Source: Pseudalkalibacillus sp045920555 (lineage in GTDB: Bacteria > Bacillota > Bacilli > Bacillales > Fictibacillaceae). From it: a stretch of DNA of 64,000 bases. A program made the translations under genes and the position numbers. Each line of letters opens with the position of its first letter. The first letter of the stretch is position 1. Below, piece after piece: positions 1-7,650 of the stretch. The stretch lies in assembly GCF_045920555.1 (NCBI RefSeq), contig NZ_CP174509.1, forward strand, positions 1,116,001 through 1,180,000, in the 5' to 3' direction. The notes under the pieces are model-generated. The model was not told the origin of the DNA and did not search any database. It saw nothing but the letters and a program-made list of their open reading frames with translations.

Positions 1-132
1 AACCCAATGAAAGGACGTCTTCGTAAGAACTTTAACAGTGTAGAAGAAGAGAGAGATTACCTTAAGGCCCAGGTGGACTACTTAAAAAAGCGTTATCCCA
101 ATCTACACGGGGAGGGATCATCCCAAAAGTAA
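1..132 (+). CDS. IS3-family transposase OrfA, C-terminal part
   Basis: Partial at the window start. The 43 visible residues end in the coiled-coil/leucine-zipper tail typical of IS3 OrfA (DYLKAQVDYLKKRYPNL). The stop lies at 130-132 and the orfB frame opens just before it, beside an A-rich stretch (cccaaaag) of the kind IS3 elements use for -1 frameshifting to make the OrfAB transposase. Whether frameshifting still matters is doubtful because orfB is itself broken. Confidence 0.7.
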   Translation, partial: NPMKGRLRKNFNSVEEERDYLKAQVDYLKKRYPNLHGEGSSQK

Positions 133-981
133 AACGTTTTAAAGTAATTCATCAATTAAAGAAACGTTATCCTATAACTTGGTTAGTAGAAATAGCTAAA
201 GTTTCAAGGCAAGGCTATTACAAGTGGAAAGATAGTCGTGAAAAACGCCAAGGGCGTATGGAACAGACGCAGATGTAAAAGAACACTTGATAGCTATTCA
301 CCGAAAATATCCCTTCTATGGTAAGCCTAGACTTAAGGTTGCTCTTAGAAAGAAGGGCTTTCAAGTTAATCATAAAAAGGTGCATAGACTCATGAAAGAA
401 TTGGAGATCCAATCGACTATACGAAAAAAGAGAACATATTTTGGTCAGCAACCTTCGGTAGTTATCCAAACCGACTAAAGAGAGAATTTAAAGTGGATAA
501 ACCGAACAAAGTTTACGTAACGGACATTACATACATTCGAGTAGGAGATCGATTCTATCACTTTTCTGCGATCCAAGATTTATTTAACAATGAAATTGTA
601 GCTTGGGAGTTGTCGCATCGAAATGACTTACCTCTTGTCATCAATACATTAGCGTCTCTAAAAAAAGAAAGAGACGTGAGAGGAGCCATGATCCATTCAG
701 ATCAAGGGTTCCAATACACGTCTAAACACTACAGTAACCACATTGAGAACATGAGCATGGTCGGCAGCCACTCTCGCAAAGGAAACTGCATCGACAATGC
801 TTGTATTGAGTCGTTCTTTTCACATCTCAAAGTGGAAACCTCTTATTTCACTCAGTGTAAAACAGCTGAAGAACTCAAGCAAACACTTGAAGAATACATT
901 AACTTTTACAACCACAAACGATTCCAAAAACGATTAAACCAGTGTGCTCCAATAGAGTATCGGTCCACACTGGCTGCATAG
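129..981 (+). pseudogene. IS3-family transposase OrfB (DDE integrase), frameshifted twice
   Basis: Homology runs through three frames: residues from 129 to about 270, then about 270-465 (AIHRKYPFYGKPRL region), then about 465-981. The last part carries the integrase core with DDE residues in VTDITYI, IHSDQGFQYTS and NACIESFFSHLK. The conserved stretch YPNRLKREFKVDKPNKVYVTD is split by the second shift. Two separate indels mean no full-length OrfB is made. Decay and sequence error cannot be told apart here, but two shifts in 300 bp favour decay. Confidence 0.8.
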
Positions 982-1019
982 TTTTTTCTCTACTGTCCAC
1001 TTGACAGGGGTAAGTCCAA

Positions 1020-1152
1020 AGTGAAGGTGTTTTTTTCAGGTATTGTCTCGATTTTTCCAAGTCTTGTCGTGATAATCGCTTTATCTGTCGCGATTCAAAT
1101 CATGATCCTTAGCCATGCTTCAGAGCGTCTTGACTGTTTTCCGTTCAACTAA
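1020..1152 (+). other. Possible 3' remnant of a membrane-protein gene next to the IS
   Basis: Right after the IS end an open frame reads a hydrophobic stretch (FFSGIVSIFPSLVVIIALSV) with no good start. It runs 33 bp into the 3' end of the convergent LacI gene. It could be the tail of a transporter gene cut by the IS, for example a sugar permease controlled by the LacI protein, but no family is recognisable. Chance open frame is the alternative. Confidence 0.2.
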
Positions 1153-2091
1153 ACGGAAAGGCATCTGCTTGTGATGGGCAGTATCAACTTTCAACACTGC
1201 GTGAAGAAGTTCTATTCCCATATTCTCTAAAGGGAGGTCGATGGTGGTCAGTTGCAAGTACTCAGAAATAGGGTGGTTATCGAAACCGATGATAGAAAGT
1301 TCATTAGGGATGAAGATTTTTTCCTTTGAACACTGCATCAGGATCCCAGCAGCTACCTGATCACTCGTCACCAACAATGCAGTCGGTTTTTCCGCTAGAC
1401 GCAAAAGATGATGGACCACTTTTTCACCATCTTCAATGGTGTAGGAGTGATCGAATATCCATTCTTCACGAACAGGTTCACCTATCTTGTCCAACGTGTC
1501 AAGGTAGGCTGATTCTCTTTGTTTACTGTTCTTCCCTGTCCGTCTGCCGATACAATACCCTATTTGTCTATGGCCACGATTGATCAGAAAATCCAATCCG
1601 ATTTTAAAAGCTTGATAGTGATCGATGTACACTGATTTTACGTTTTGATTCTGCCCGTCCTCACATACGACGATGGATCCGTAAGTTTCATACTCCTCAA
1701 TAATGCTCCATTCACATTCACGCGAGCAGATGATCAAGCTGTCAATTTGCTTCATCCTCAACATTTCCAATGCTTCGATTTCCTTGTCCAAATCATAATC
1801 CGTTTGAAAAAGAATCAACTTGTAATTATTCTTTCGGGCTTCGTTCGCAATCCCATCAAGAATGGAACTGAAGTAGGGGTGATTGATAAAAGGGATGACA
1901 ACTCCAATCAGTTTTGTTACACCCTTTGTTAAATGGACAGCGTTGATATTGATATGATAATTCATCTCTTCAATCGCTTCTAAGACAAGCTTTCTTTTTT
2001 CTTCACTCACATAGGGATGGTTGTTCAGGACTCTTGAAACCGTCGTTACTGAAACCCCTGCCGTCTTCGCTACATCTCGTATATTCGCCAC
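1120..2091 (-). CDS. LacI/GalR-family transcriptional regulator (MdxR/YvdE-like)
   Basis: 323 residues, the usual LacI length. Residues 1-50 form the helix-turn-helix and hinge (IRDVAKTAGVSVTTVSRVLN, then a YHININAVHL linker). Residues 60-320 form the periplasmic-binding-type effector domain (GVVIPFINHPYF, TSDQVAAGI, IGFDNHPIS). The N-terminus, including the HPYVSEEKRKLV stretch, resembles B. subtilis YvdE/MdxR, a regulator of maltodextrin use, so a sugar ligand is likely. No sugar operon is beside it now; an IS lies downstream and may have removed it. A perfect palindrome 36 bp upstream of the start suggests autoregulation. Confidence 0.85.
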   Translation of the reverse strand: MANIRDVAKTAGVSVTTVSRVLNNHPYVSEEKRKLVLEAIEEMNYHININAVHLTKGVTKLIGVVIPFINHPYFSSILDGIANEARKNNYKLILFQTDYDLDKEIEALEMLRMKQIDSLIICSRECEWSIIEEYETYGSIVVCEDGQNQNVKSVYIDHYQAFKIGLDFLINRGHRQIGYCIGRRTGKNSKQRESAYLDTLDKIGEPVREEWIFDHSYTIEDGEKVVHHLLRLAEKPTALLVTSDQVAAGILMQCSKEKIFIPNELSIIGFDNHPISEYLQLTTIDLPLENMGIELLHAVLKVDTAHHKQMPFRLVERKTVKTL

Positions 2092-2127
2092 GGAACCTCA
2101 CCTCTATTTTTGATAATAACACTTGCT

Positions 2128-2143
2128 ATGAAACGCGTTTCAT
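2128..2143. promoter_or_regulatory. LacI-family operator palindrome
   Basis: The 16-bp sequence atgaaacgcgtttcat is a perfect inverted repeat with the central CG typical of LacI/GalR operators. It lies between the divergent LacI gene and the small ORF at 2189, so it could control both. It also overlaps the CcpA cre consensus in shape, so CcpA binding is an alternative. Confidence 0.7.
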
Positions 2144-2188
2144 ACATTATAGTCAAATCAATTAAACCATATAAAGGATGTGTTAAGC

Positions 2189-2329
2189 ATGTTAAGTGGT
2201 TTCATTGCATTGATCTCTTTATGTCTGGTGGAATTGGCAGGAGCCCATTTCGTACTGAGAACAAAACCGGAGTCCAGTAAGAAGCAATATGAAAAATACG
2301 AGGATTTTTTTTATGAAAAGCGCCCTTAA
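2189..2329 (+). CDS. Small hydrophobic-N-terminus peptide, 46 aa, unknown
   Basis: ATG at 2189 follows an AAAGGATG element by 9-10 bp. The product has one N-terminal hydrophobic segment (residues 3-24) and a charged tail rich in Lys, Glu and Tyr ending YEKRP. No family is recognised. It is divergent from the LacI gene and shares the palindromic operator region, so it could be a small membrane protein under that regulator. Its length and lack of relatives keep confidence low. Confidence 0.4.
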   Translation: MLSGFIALISLCLVELAGAHFVLRTKPESSKKQYEKYEDFFYEKRP

Positions 2330-2337
2330 TTTGTATA

Positions 2338-2395
2338 CCAGGCACCAAAATTCAGCCCTTATGCCCCAACGGATTTCAGAAGGTGCCTGGCACAC
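2338..2395. repeat. GTGCCTGGCAC-type inverted repeat
   Basis: ccaggcacc at 2338-2346 pairs perfectly with ggtgcctgg at 2382-2390 across a 35-bp loop. The ggtgcctggcac motif is a recurrent intergenic element in many Bacillus genomes. Its function is not established. Confidence 0.55.
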
Positions 2396-2414
2396 AAGAT
2401 AACCATGACATTAG

Positions 2415-2447
2415 GCGCACTTTTCTCTATGAAAAGTGCGCTTTTTT
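2415..2447 (+). terminator. Rho-independent terminator
   Basis: An 11-bp perfect stem (gcgcacttttc / gaaaagtgcgc) with a 5-nt loop is followed by six T. It would end transcription from the small ORF at 2189. Confidence 0.75.
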
Positions 2448-2593
2448 CAAAGTTCATATACCATTTCTACCAATTTATTGATATTATTTTTAAAAAAGGT
2501 CTTCTTAAAATTACATAGAGAGTATAAGAATAGGCATGTCTTTTTCTAATGTCGCTTTAGGGTGGTTAAAAAATAAAAACGGGGGATTGGATT

Positions 2594-3069
2594 ATGAATT
2601 CATTGCCTATGGATACCATCGCCGTTCTAGACAAAATAGGGGACAATATTTTTATCCTGGATACTCATCTCGATATTTCATTCATCAATGATTATGCCGT
2701 AAACATGATTGAACAAATGAACTTCAAGCTGGATATAACGGGAAAAGAGGACCTCATCGGAAAAAAATCGATATTTTGGACATGGATGGTTGTAATACAC
2801 TCTTAGACTCGATCCACAATGGTCCTTTTCCAGCCAATGCAAACATCAGGTTGCTTAATGGCTCTTCAATCAAAATCCTCATTGATCGCTTTTCTGAAAC
2901 TTCCTTCCATGTCAAAACATATCCTTTCAACTCTCCTCCGATGTAGTATGATTCTTTAACGAACACTGTGGAAAACAATAAATTATGTGAAGAAGAGTTA
3001 AGGGACTATTTGAAAGATCAGTATCAATCCGCTTCCTTCAAGATTGTAAAAGGACAAAAAGTGACGTGA
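2594..3069 (+). pseudogene. PAS-domain sensor protein, frameshifted
   Basis: A strong GGGGGAT site precedes ATG 2594. The first frame encodes a PAS-like N-terminus (DNIFILDTHLDISFINDYA). After a run of seven A at 2761-2767 the homology moves to the next frame (GPFPANANIRLLNGSSIKILIDRF), so one missing A would explain the break. That frame then meets an in-frame TAG at 2944-2946 before continuing to a stop at 3069, which overlaps the next gene's ATG as TGATG. The overlap suggests the two were once translationally coupled. Likely a signalling protein in its intact form. Confidence 0.65.
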
Positions 3070-3536
3070 TGAATATTCAGATCTATTCAACATTCGAAAC
3101 GACAACTGCGCTGGAATTGGCGATATCAACACTGGAGAAACATGGGTTCAAAAAAGAAAATATATTTGCCGTACCTCTGGATAATCGACAAGAGGATCGG
3201 AAACTATTCGATACGATCCATCGGTCAGACGGCACTTCACATGTGGACATAGGGATGACCCTTGCCACCGCTTTTTCTGTAATTGGCGCCAGTATCGGGT
3301 TTAAACTCGCATGGGGACCGATATATTGGGGCTTGATCGGAGCGTTTACCGGGTTTCTTATAGGGTTCTTGATCAGACTATTTGTCGAAATGGTCATAAA
3401 AAAGAAGAAGAGAAAACTGAAAGGCAAACATTCTGAAGTGATTCTAATCATAGATGGTGAACCATCCCAAGTGGAATTGGTGGAAGAAATTCTCTGGAAT
3501 CATTTCGCACTCGGTTTAGCTAAAGTCATGAAATAA
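3069..3536 (+). CDS. Conserved membrane protein of unknown function
   Basis: ATG 3069 is preferred over GTG 3066 because it overlaps the stop of the broken PAS gene (TGATG), implying coupling. The 155-residue protein starts with a soluble ferredoxin-like segment (IQIYSTFETTTALELAI), then two adjacent hydrophobic helices around residues 67-108 separated by GPIYWG, then a basic patch KKKKRKLKGKH and a second soluble segment (VILIIDGEPSQVELVEEIL). It resembles hypothetical proteins common in Bacillaceae; no function is known to me. Pairing with a PAS protein is a hint of a signalling or stress role. Confidence 0.65.
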   Translation: MNIQIYSTFETTTALELAISTLEKHGFKKENIFAVPLDNRQEDRKLFDTIHRSDGTSHVDIGMTLATAFSVIGASIGFKLAWGPIYWGLIGAFTGFLIGFLIRLFVEMVIKKKKRKLKGKHSEVILIIDGEPSQVELVEEILWNHFALGLAKVMK

Positions 3537-3732
3537 TTTTTCGCAGCTGAAAAGGATTTTATATAAAGCTATCGAACAAAAAGAGGAACAGAATTATGGA
3601 ATTGATCGGAGGCGATTGATATGAAAAAGGACTTTGATAAGTTGTAACGATTAACGACTCCATCTTATGCCCGACCTCCACCGTAAAAAGGCTTCAACGG
3701 AAGTGTATAAAACAAAAAATGGAGGTTTGGTT

Positions 3733-4620
3733 ATGAGAACGGAGAAAGAAATGATGGATTTAATCCTGTCAAAAGCTGAAAACGATGAACGGATAAGAGC
3801 GGTCGTATTGAACGGTTCCCGGGTGAACCCTAACGTCAAGAAAGACATTTTCCAAGATTATGACATTGTTTATCTTGTAAATGACATTGCCTCTTTTACA
3901 GATGACCATAGCTGGGTGGATTACTTCGGAGAGAGGATCATGATGCAGATGCCAGAGGATAAAGTGCTCCCGCCGGCCGAAAAAGACGGCAAATTCCCTT
4001 ATCTCATGCAATTCATGGATGGTAATCGGATTGACTTGACACTGATCCCAGTAAAAATGATAGATGATTACAATTGGGATAGCCTTAGCATTCCACTTCT
4101 GGATAAGGATGATCTTGTAAGTGATATGCCACCAGCTGATGATCGGGATTTCCATATAAAGGAGCCTGGTGAAAAAGAATTCGAGGATACGTGTAATGAG
4201 TTCTGGTGGATTTGTTTGAATATCAGCAAAGGGATTTGGCGGGAAGAATTGTCCTATGTCATGTTCATGTACGAGCAGGTGAACCGGAATGTCCTGATCC
4301 AGATGATCGAATGGGATATCGGCATCCAGACGGACTTCAGCAAAAGTGCAGGCAAATTCGGGAAGTACTTCAGAGACTTCCTGGATGAAGAGGACTGGAA
4401 TCAATTTGTTGCGACCTATCCTGGCCCTGATTTTGATAAAATTTGGGATGCCCTGTTTGCAATGTGTGGCCTCTTCAGGAAAAAAGCGATAAGCGTAGCA
4501 GACCACTTCGAATATGACTATCCTTATGAAGATGCTCAGAAGGTCTCGGCCTATCTGAGAAGTGTTCAACATCTTCCTAAAGATGCAGAGACACAAATTC
4601 TGCAAGGGGAAGGCAAATGA
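3733..4620 (+). CDS. aadK: Aminoglycoside 6-adenylyltransferase (AadK-like)
   Basis: Start ATG 3733 has ggagg seven bases upstream; the longer open frame from 3667 lacks a site. At about 295 residues it matches chromosomal AadK of B. subtilis. The nucleotidyltransferase motif is present: LNGSRVNP followed by DIFQDYDIVYLV, giving the GS and paired Asp metal ligands, with a third acidic residue in GNRIDLTLIP. These enzymes transfer AMP from ATP to the 6-hydroxyl of streptomycin. The gene ends in ATGA overlap with a GNAT gene, so the two are probably co-translated. Resistance itself is inferred from family only. Confidence 0.85.
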   Translation: MRTEKEMMDLILSKAENDERIRAVVLNGSRVNPNVKKDIFQDYDIVYLVNDIASFTDDHSWVDYFGERIMMQMPEDKVLPPAEKDGKFPYLMQFMDGNRIDLTLIPVKMIDDYNWDSLSIPLLDKDDLVSDMPPADDRDFHIKEPGEKEFEDTCNEFWWICLNISKGIWREELSYVMFMYEQVNRNVLIQMIEWDIGIQTDFSKSAGKFGKYFRDFLDEEDWNQFVATYPGPDFDKIWDALFAMCGLFRKKAISVADHFEYDYPYEDAQKVSAYLRSVQHLPKDAETQILQGEGK

Positions 4621-5042
4621 TCCGAGCAGCTGCAGCAGAAATACAGGATTCAGAAGACCTTTTACAAATTGATGAAACAGTATTCGGGAATATGAATCGG
4701 AAATCAACGATCGAAAAAGCTATCTTGGAGGGAAGGTGTCTTGTTGCACGCTCGGATTCTTTCCTCGTAGGGTTTTTAATCTATAACACTGATTTTTTTG
4801 ATTGCAGCTTCATTTCCCTTATCATCGTCCCTCCTTCGGAAAGAAGAAAGGGCATAGCGAGTAGCTTGATACAATACTTTGAAAGGATCTCCCCAACTAA
4901 GAAAATATTTTCGTCCACGAACGAATCCAATGATCGAATGGTTAAAGTGTTTTCGTCATTAGGGTATGTGAAAAGCGGATACCTTGAAAACTTGGATGAA
5001 GAAGACCGGGAAATCTTTTATTTTAAAAAACAGAATGAATAA
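4617..5042 (+). CDS. GNAT family N-acetyltransferase
   Basis: The ATG overlaps the aadK stop by four bases, so it is translationally coupled. The 141 residues show the GNAT fold: SLIIVPPSERRKGIASSLI contains the acetyl-CoA pyrophosphate loop (RRKGIA), and the C-terminus has the SLGYVKSGY motif. The substrate is unknown; the pairing with an aminoglycoside nucleotidyltransferase allows, but does not prove, a drug-modifying role. Confidence 0.8.
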   Translation: MIRAAAAEIQDSEDLLQIDETVFGNMNRKSTIEKAILEGRCLVARSDSFLVGFLIYNTDFFDCSFISLIIVPPSERRKGIASSLIQYFERISPTKKIFSSTNESNDRMVKVFSSLGYVKSGYLENLDEEDREIFYFKKQNE

Positions 5043-5046
5043 AATG

Positions 5047-5079
5047 GACGCTATCTGTTCGATGGCGTCTTTCTGTTTT
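5047..5079 (+). terminator. Rho-independent terminator of the aadK-GNAT operon
   Basis: gacgctatc / gatggcgtc stem (one G-T pair) with a 5-nt loop, then tttctgtttt, directly after the GNAT stop. Confidence 0.75.
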
Positions 5080-5106
5080 AGAGTGAATCAATAAAAACTG
5101 GAAGTT

Positions 5107-5265
5107 GATGCAATAAACCGTTGAACCGTGCAATCCATCTTAGAAATATGCAATTATTTTTAAAATGGTGCAATCATCCGCTGAAACCGTGCAATTATTT
5201 TAATACTCGTGCAATTGTCCACTGAAATCGTGTAATCTCCATTCAAAACGGTGCAATTATCTTCC
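5107..5265. repeat. Degenerate tandem array, period about 20-21 bp (gtgcaat type)
   Basis: The motif (g/a)tgcaat recurs at about 5107, 5128, 5148, 5168, 5189, 5209, 5230 (as gtgtaat) and 5251: eight units, spacing 20-21 bp. Several units continue as ccgctgaaacc or ttatctt. There is no open frame here. Two other arrays with the same period but a different core (ttatctttaaaa) occur at 42560 and 48930. Not a CRISPR: units are too short and have no unique spacers. Confidence 0.75.
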
Positions 5266-5348
5266 ACATCTATGTTCTGCTTATGATTTTTAGATTTAAA
5301 AAAAGTACAAAGTCCAACAATAGGGGGCAATAGTTCCGAAACGTACAA

Positions 5349-5374
5349 CAAAAAGCAGTTTAAACTGCTTTTTA
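5349..5374 (+). terminator. Palindromic hairpin, terminator-like
   Basis: aaaagcagtttaaactgctttt is a perfect palindrome with T tract, about 90 bp upstream of the EamA gene and after the gtgcaat array. It may end transcription from either side. Confidence 0.5.
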
Positions 5375-5462
5375 AGCCTACCAAATTGTCTTGTGCTTAT
5401 TGGTTGTCACAAACCGCGGAATCAAGTAAACTAGCTAAAACTATTTTTCGAATCAGGAGACG

Positions 5463-6416
5463 ATGAAAATGAGGACCGTTTTATCAAAATTGCAGGATCT
5501 CCCTTATCTGTTGCTGGTCATTGCCACATTCTTCTGGGGTACGAATTTCGTCATCAGTCGAATACTCGTTAATGTCATTCCTCCTGTCCAGCTTTCGCTT
5601 GTTCGCTGGTCGGTAGCTTTTCTTGTATTTCTTCCTTTTATCATCAAGGACTTGAAGAAAAATAAAATGATCATCCAGAAACATTGGAAAGTGCTTACCG
5701 TTATGGCATTGACTGGTGTTGCTGGATTCAACACGCTGTTGTATCTTGCCGTCCAGTACACCACTTCAATCAATGCTTCTTTGGTCAATTCTTTGGCACC
5801 ACTATTGATGGTATTACTCTCCGTGATCTTTTTGAAAGATAATCTCTTTAAAATCCAATACCTCGGTGTGATCCTATCGTTTGCAGGTGTGTTCATCGTC
5901 ATAACTGGCGGACATTTAGAGACACTGCTGGCTCTAAGGATCAATCCCGGCGATCTTTTGGTGTTTGCAGCCGTCATCCTTTTTTCCATCTATTCGGTCT
6001 TGATGAAAAAATTCGGCGTAGATCTACCGAAGAAAACGACATTCATCGTGACGATTTTCATTGCAATTATCAGTTTAATCCCATTCGCATTTTACGAAAG
6101 ATCATATCGAAGCATTCCTTTAGACGTATTGCCGCTCGAAGCCCTCTTGGCAATCGTTTACCTGGGGATTTTTCCAAGTATCGTCTCGTTCATCTGTTGG
6201 AATGAAGGTGTCATGAAGGTCGGACCAGCAAGGGCATCGAATTACTTGCACCTTATCGTATTTTTCACAACGATCTTAGCGGTTGCTTTTGCAGGTGAAC
6301 AATTGGTTGCAGCACAGGTGGTCGGAGGTTTGTTCATTTTATCCGGGGTTATTTTAGCGTCCAATCCGCATTTCATTTATAAAAAATCCACCTCTGCTGT
6401 GAATAGATTTAATTGA
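5463..6416 (+). CDS. EamA/DMT-superfamily transporter (10 TM)
   Basis: 317 residues with about ten hydrophobic helices and the internal two-fold EamA repeat: ATFFWGTNFVISRIL in the first half, and the second EamA unit from about residue 160 (LLVFAAVILFSIYSVLMKKFG). An AGGAG site precedes ATG 5463. DMT proteins of this class export amino acids, nucleosides or other small metabolites across the cytoplasmic membrane; the substrate cannot be told. It is a single-gene unit bounded by hairpins on both sides. Confidence 0.85.
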   Translation: MKMRTVLSKLQDLPYLLLVIATFFWGTNFVISRILVNVIPPVQLSLVRWSVAFLVFLPFIIKDLKKNKMIIQKHWKVLTVMALTGVAGFNTLLYLAVQYTTSINASLVNSLAPLLMVLLSVIFLKDNLFKIQYLGVILSFAGVFIVITGGHLETLLALRINPGDLLVFAAVILFSIYSVLMKKFGVDLPKKTTFIVTIFIAIISLIPFAFYERSYRSIPLDVLPLEALLAIVYLGIFPSIVSFICWNEGVMKVGPARASNYLHLIVFFTTILAVAFAGEQLVAAQVVGGLFILSGVILASNPHFIYKKSTSAVNRFN

Positions 6417-6418
6417 AA

Positions 6419-6448
6419 GGCGTCTTCGAACTCAGAAGGCGTTTTTCT
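6419..6448 (+). terminator. Rho-independent terminator after the EamA gene
   Basis: ggcgtcttc, a 7-nt loop, then gaaggcg followed by ttttt immediately after the stop codon. Confidence 0.75.
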
Positions 6449-6581
6449 TGCTCTATAAGAAAGTATAAGACCAACTATGGCTCAGTCGCCACAGGCTTGG
6501 TTTTGCCAAGTTTTCTTTGCAGGATTAGAAAGGTGGGAATAGAAATGGATAAGACATATAAGATGGACAGGAGATGACAGA

Positions 6582-7084
6582 ATGGATCTTACCCTAGTGA
6601 TTGACAACATGACTGAAAAGGACTGGGATCAGGTGAAAGAAATTTACCAGGAAGGTATTGACACCGGGAATGCCACTTTTGAAATGGAAACTCCCTCTTG
6701 GGAAATTTGGGACAGCGGCCATTTACCTGACTGCAGGTTCGTGGCAAGGTATGAAGAAGAAATGATAGGATGGGCTGCGTTAACTCCTGTTTCAAATAGG
6801 TGTGTCTATACCGGCGTTGCAGAAGTGAGTGTGTATGTCAGTCAAAAGAGCCAAGGAAGAGGCATTGGAACAAAACTGCTCGATTTCCTGATAAACAGGA
6901 GTGAAAAATACGGCATATGGACACTCCAGGCAGGTATTTTTCCTGAAAACCGATCTAGTATGGCATTACATAAAAAAGCAGGATTCAGAAAGTGGGACGA
7001 AGAGAAAGAATAGGCAAAATGGCTGGAGTGTGGCGGGATGTCATACTGATGGAACGAAGAAGCAATAAGGTCGGCATCGAATAA
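6582..7084 (+). pseudogene. GNAT acetyltransferase, phosphinothricin-acetyltransferase-like, C-terminal frameshift
   Basis: The first 430 bp encode a PAT/YwnH-like GNAT: DNMTEKDWDQVKEIY, NATFEMETPSWE, and AEVSVYVSQKSQGRGIG with the acetyl-CoA loop. The open frame stops at 7013 after GFRKWDEEKE. The family's conserved C-terminus (GRRERIGKMAGVWRDVILMER) is present in the neighbouring frame and ends at 7082-7084, so one missing base near 6983-6988 truncates the protein by about 24 residues. The lost segment carries the conserved GxWxDV strand, so the product is probably inactive. Confidence 0.75.
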
Positions 7085-7173
7085 GAGCGGTAATATGTAT
7101 ACATTTTATGAGTCTCAATATTCATTCACTGAATATTGAGAAGTTAATTCCATAATGGGAAGGGTGGAACGAT

Positions 7174-7536
7174 ATGGGTTATGAAAAAGCGTTAGATGAT
7201 TACATATCCGCAACGAATACGCATGATTTTGACAATATAGAAAGGCTTTTAGCTGATGGAGTGGTCTATTGGTTCTCGGATAAAACCTGTGTCACTAAAG
7301 AGGAAATAAAGGATTATTTCGAAAATGCTTGGGATACAATCCGCGACGAAATCTATCGTGCCGCCGATGTCCAGTGGATCTCTGTCGATGACCACTCAGC
7401 AGTTTGTTTGTATACATTCATATGGGAAGAATTTTATGAAGGAGAATTTGCCTCTGGCACAGGGCGTGCAACCAATGTTTTTGTGAAAGATGAAAACGGA
7501 TCATGGAAACTGAAGCATGAACATTTGAGCAGCTGA
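7174..7536 (+). CDS. SnoaL/NTF2-like (DUF4440-type) protein
   Basis: 120 residues with the cone-shaped NTF2-fold signature: an N-terminal helix (ALDDYISATNTHDFDNIERLL), VYWFSDKTCVTKEEIKDYF, and a final strand set SGTGRATNVFVKDENGSWKLKHEHLS. GGAAGGGTGG lies upstream of ATG 7174. Relatives serve as small-molecule binding proteins or isomerases; no substrate is evident. It stands alone before the permease-Ada gene. Confidence 0.7.
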   Translation: MGYEKALDDYISATNTHDFDNIERLLADGVVYWFSDKTCVTKEEIKDYFENAWDTIRDEIYRAADVQWISVDDHSAVCLYTFIWEEFYEGEFASGTGRATNVFVKDENGSWKLKHEHLSS

Positions 7537-7650
7537 CCACTGCTCTTTTCTTATGCCCCGTACCTATTCTGAAAAGAATTAGACAGCAAGAAAAGCGATG
7601 AATGACTTATCAATCATTGATAGGTTGGAAGAAAAGAAGGGGTGTAGAGA

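Larger units (their letters stand above)
1..1018 (+). mobile_element. IS3-family (IS150-like) insertion sequence, right part, decayed
   Basis: The window opens inside an IS3-family element. The tail of orfA is followed by an orfB with a DDE integrase core, and the right end lies near 990-1018, where a tgtccacttgacagggg-type terminal repeat follows the orfB stop. The left end lies outside the window. The orfB reading frame is broken twice, so the copy is probably not autonomous. The exact outer boundary near 1018 is inferred from the repeat and was not verified against the other end. Confidence 0.8.

Noticed and set aside
2754..2978. Minus-strand ORF containing GYVLTWKEVSEK, which looks like the PAS-family motif GYILTWKDV
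   Set aside because: The plus strand here carries clear PAS homology (GPFPANANIRLLNGSS...). The motif on the other strand is an antisense coincidence and lacks a start context.
3604..3647. Tiny upstream ORFs before aadK (ATG near 3621, MKKDFDKL) with ggagg, resembling an attenuation leader peptide
   Set aside because: Only 8 codons, no paired hairpins typical of antibiotic-induced attenuation were found around it; could be a gene remnant.
5107..5265. CRISPR array
   Set aside because: Period only 20-21 bp, no unique spacers of constant length, core of seven bases, no cas genes in the window.
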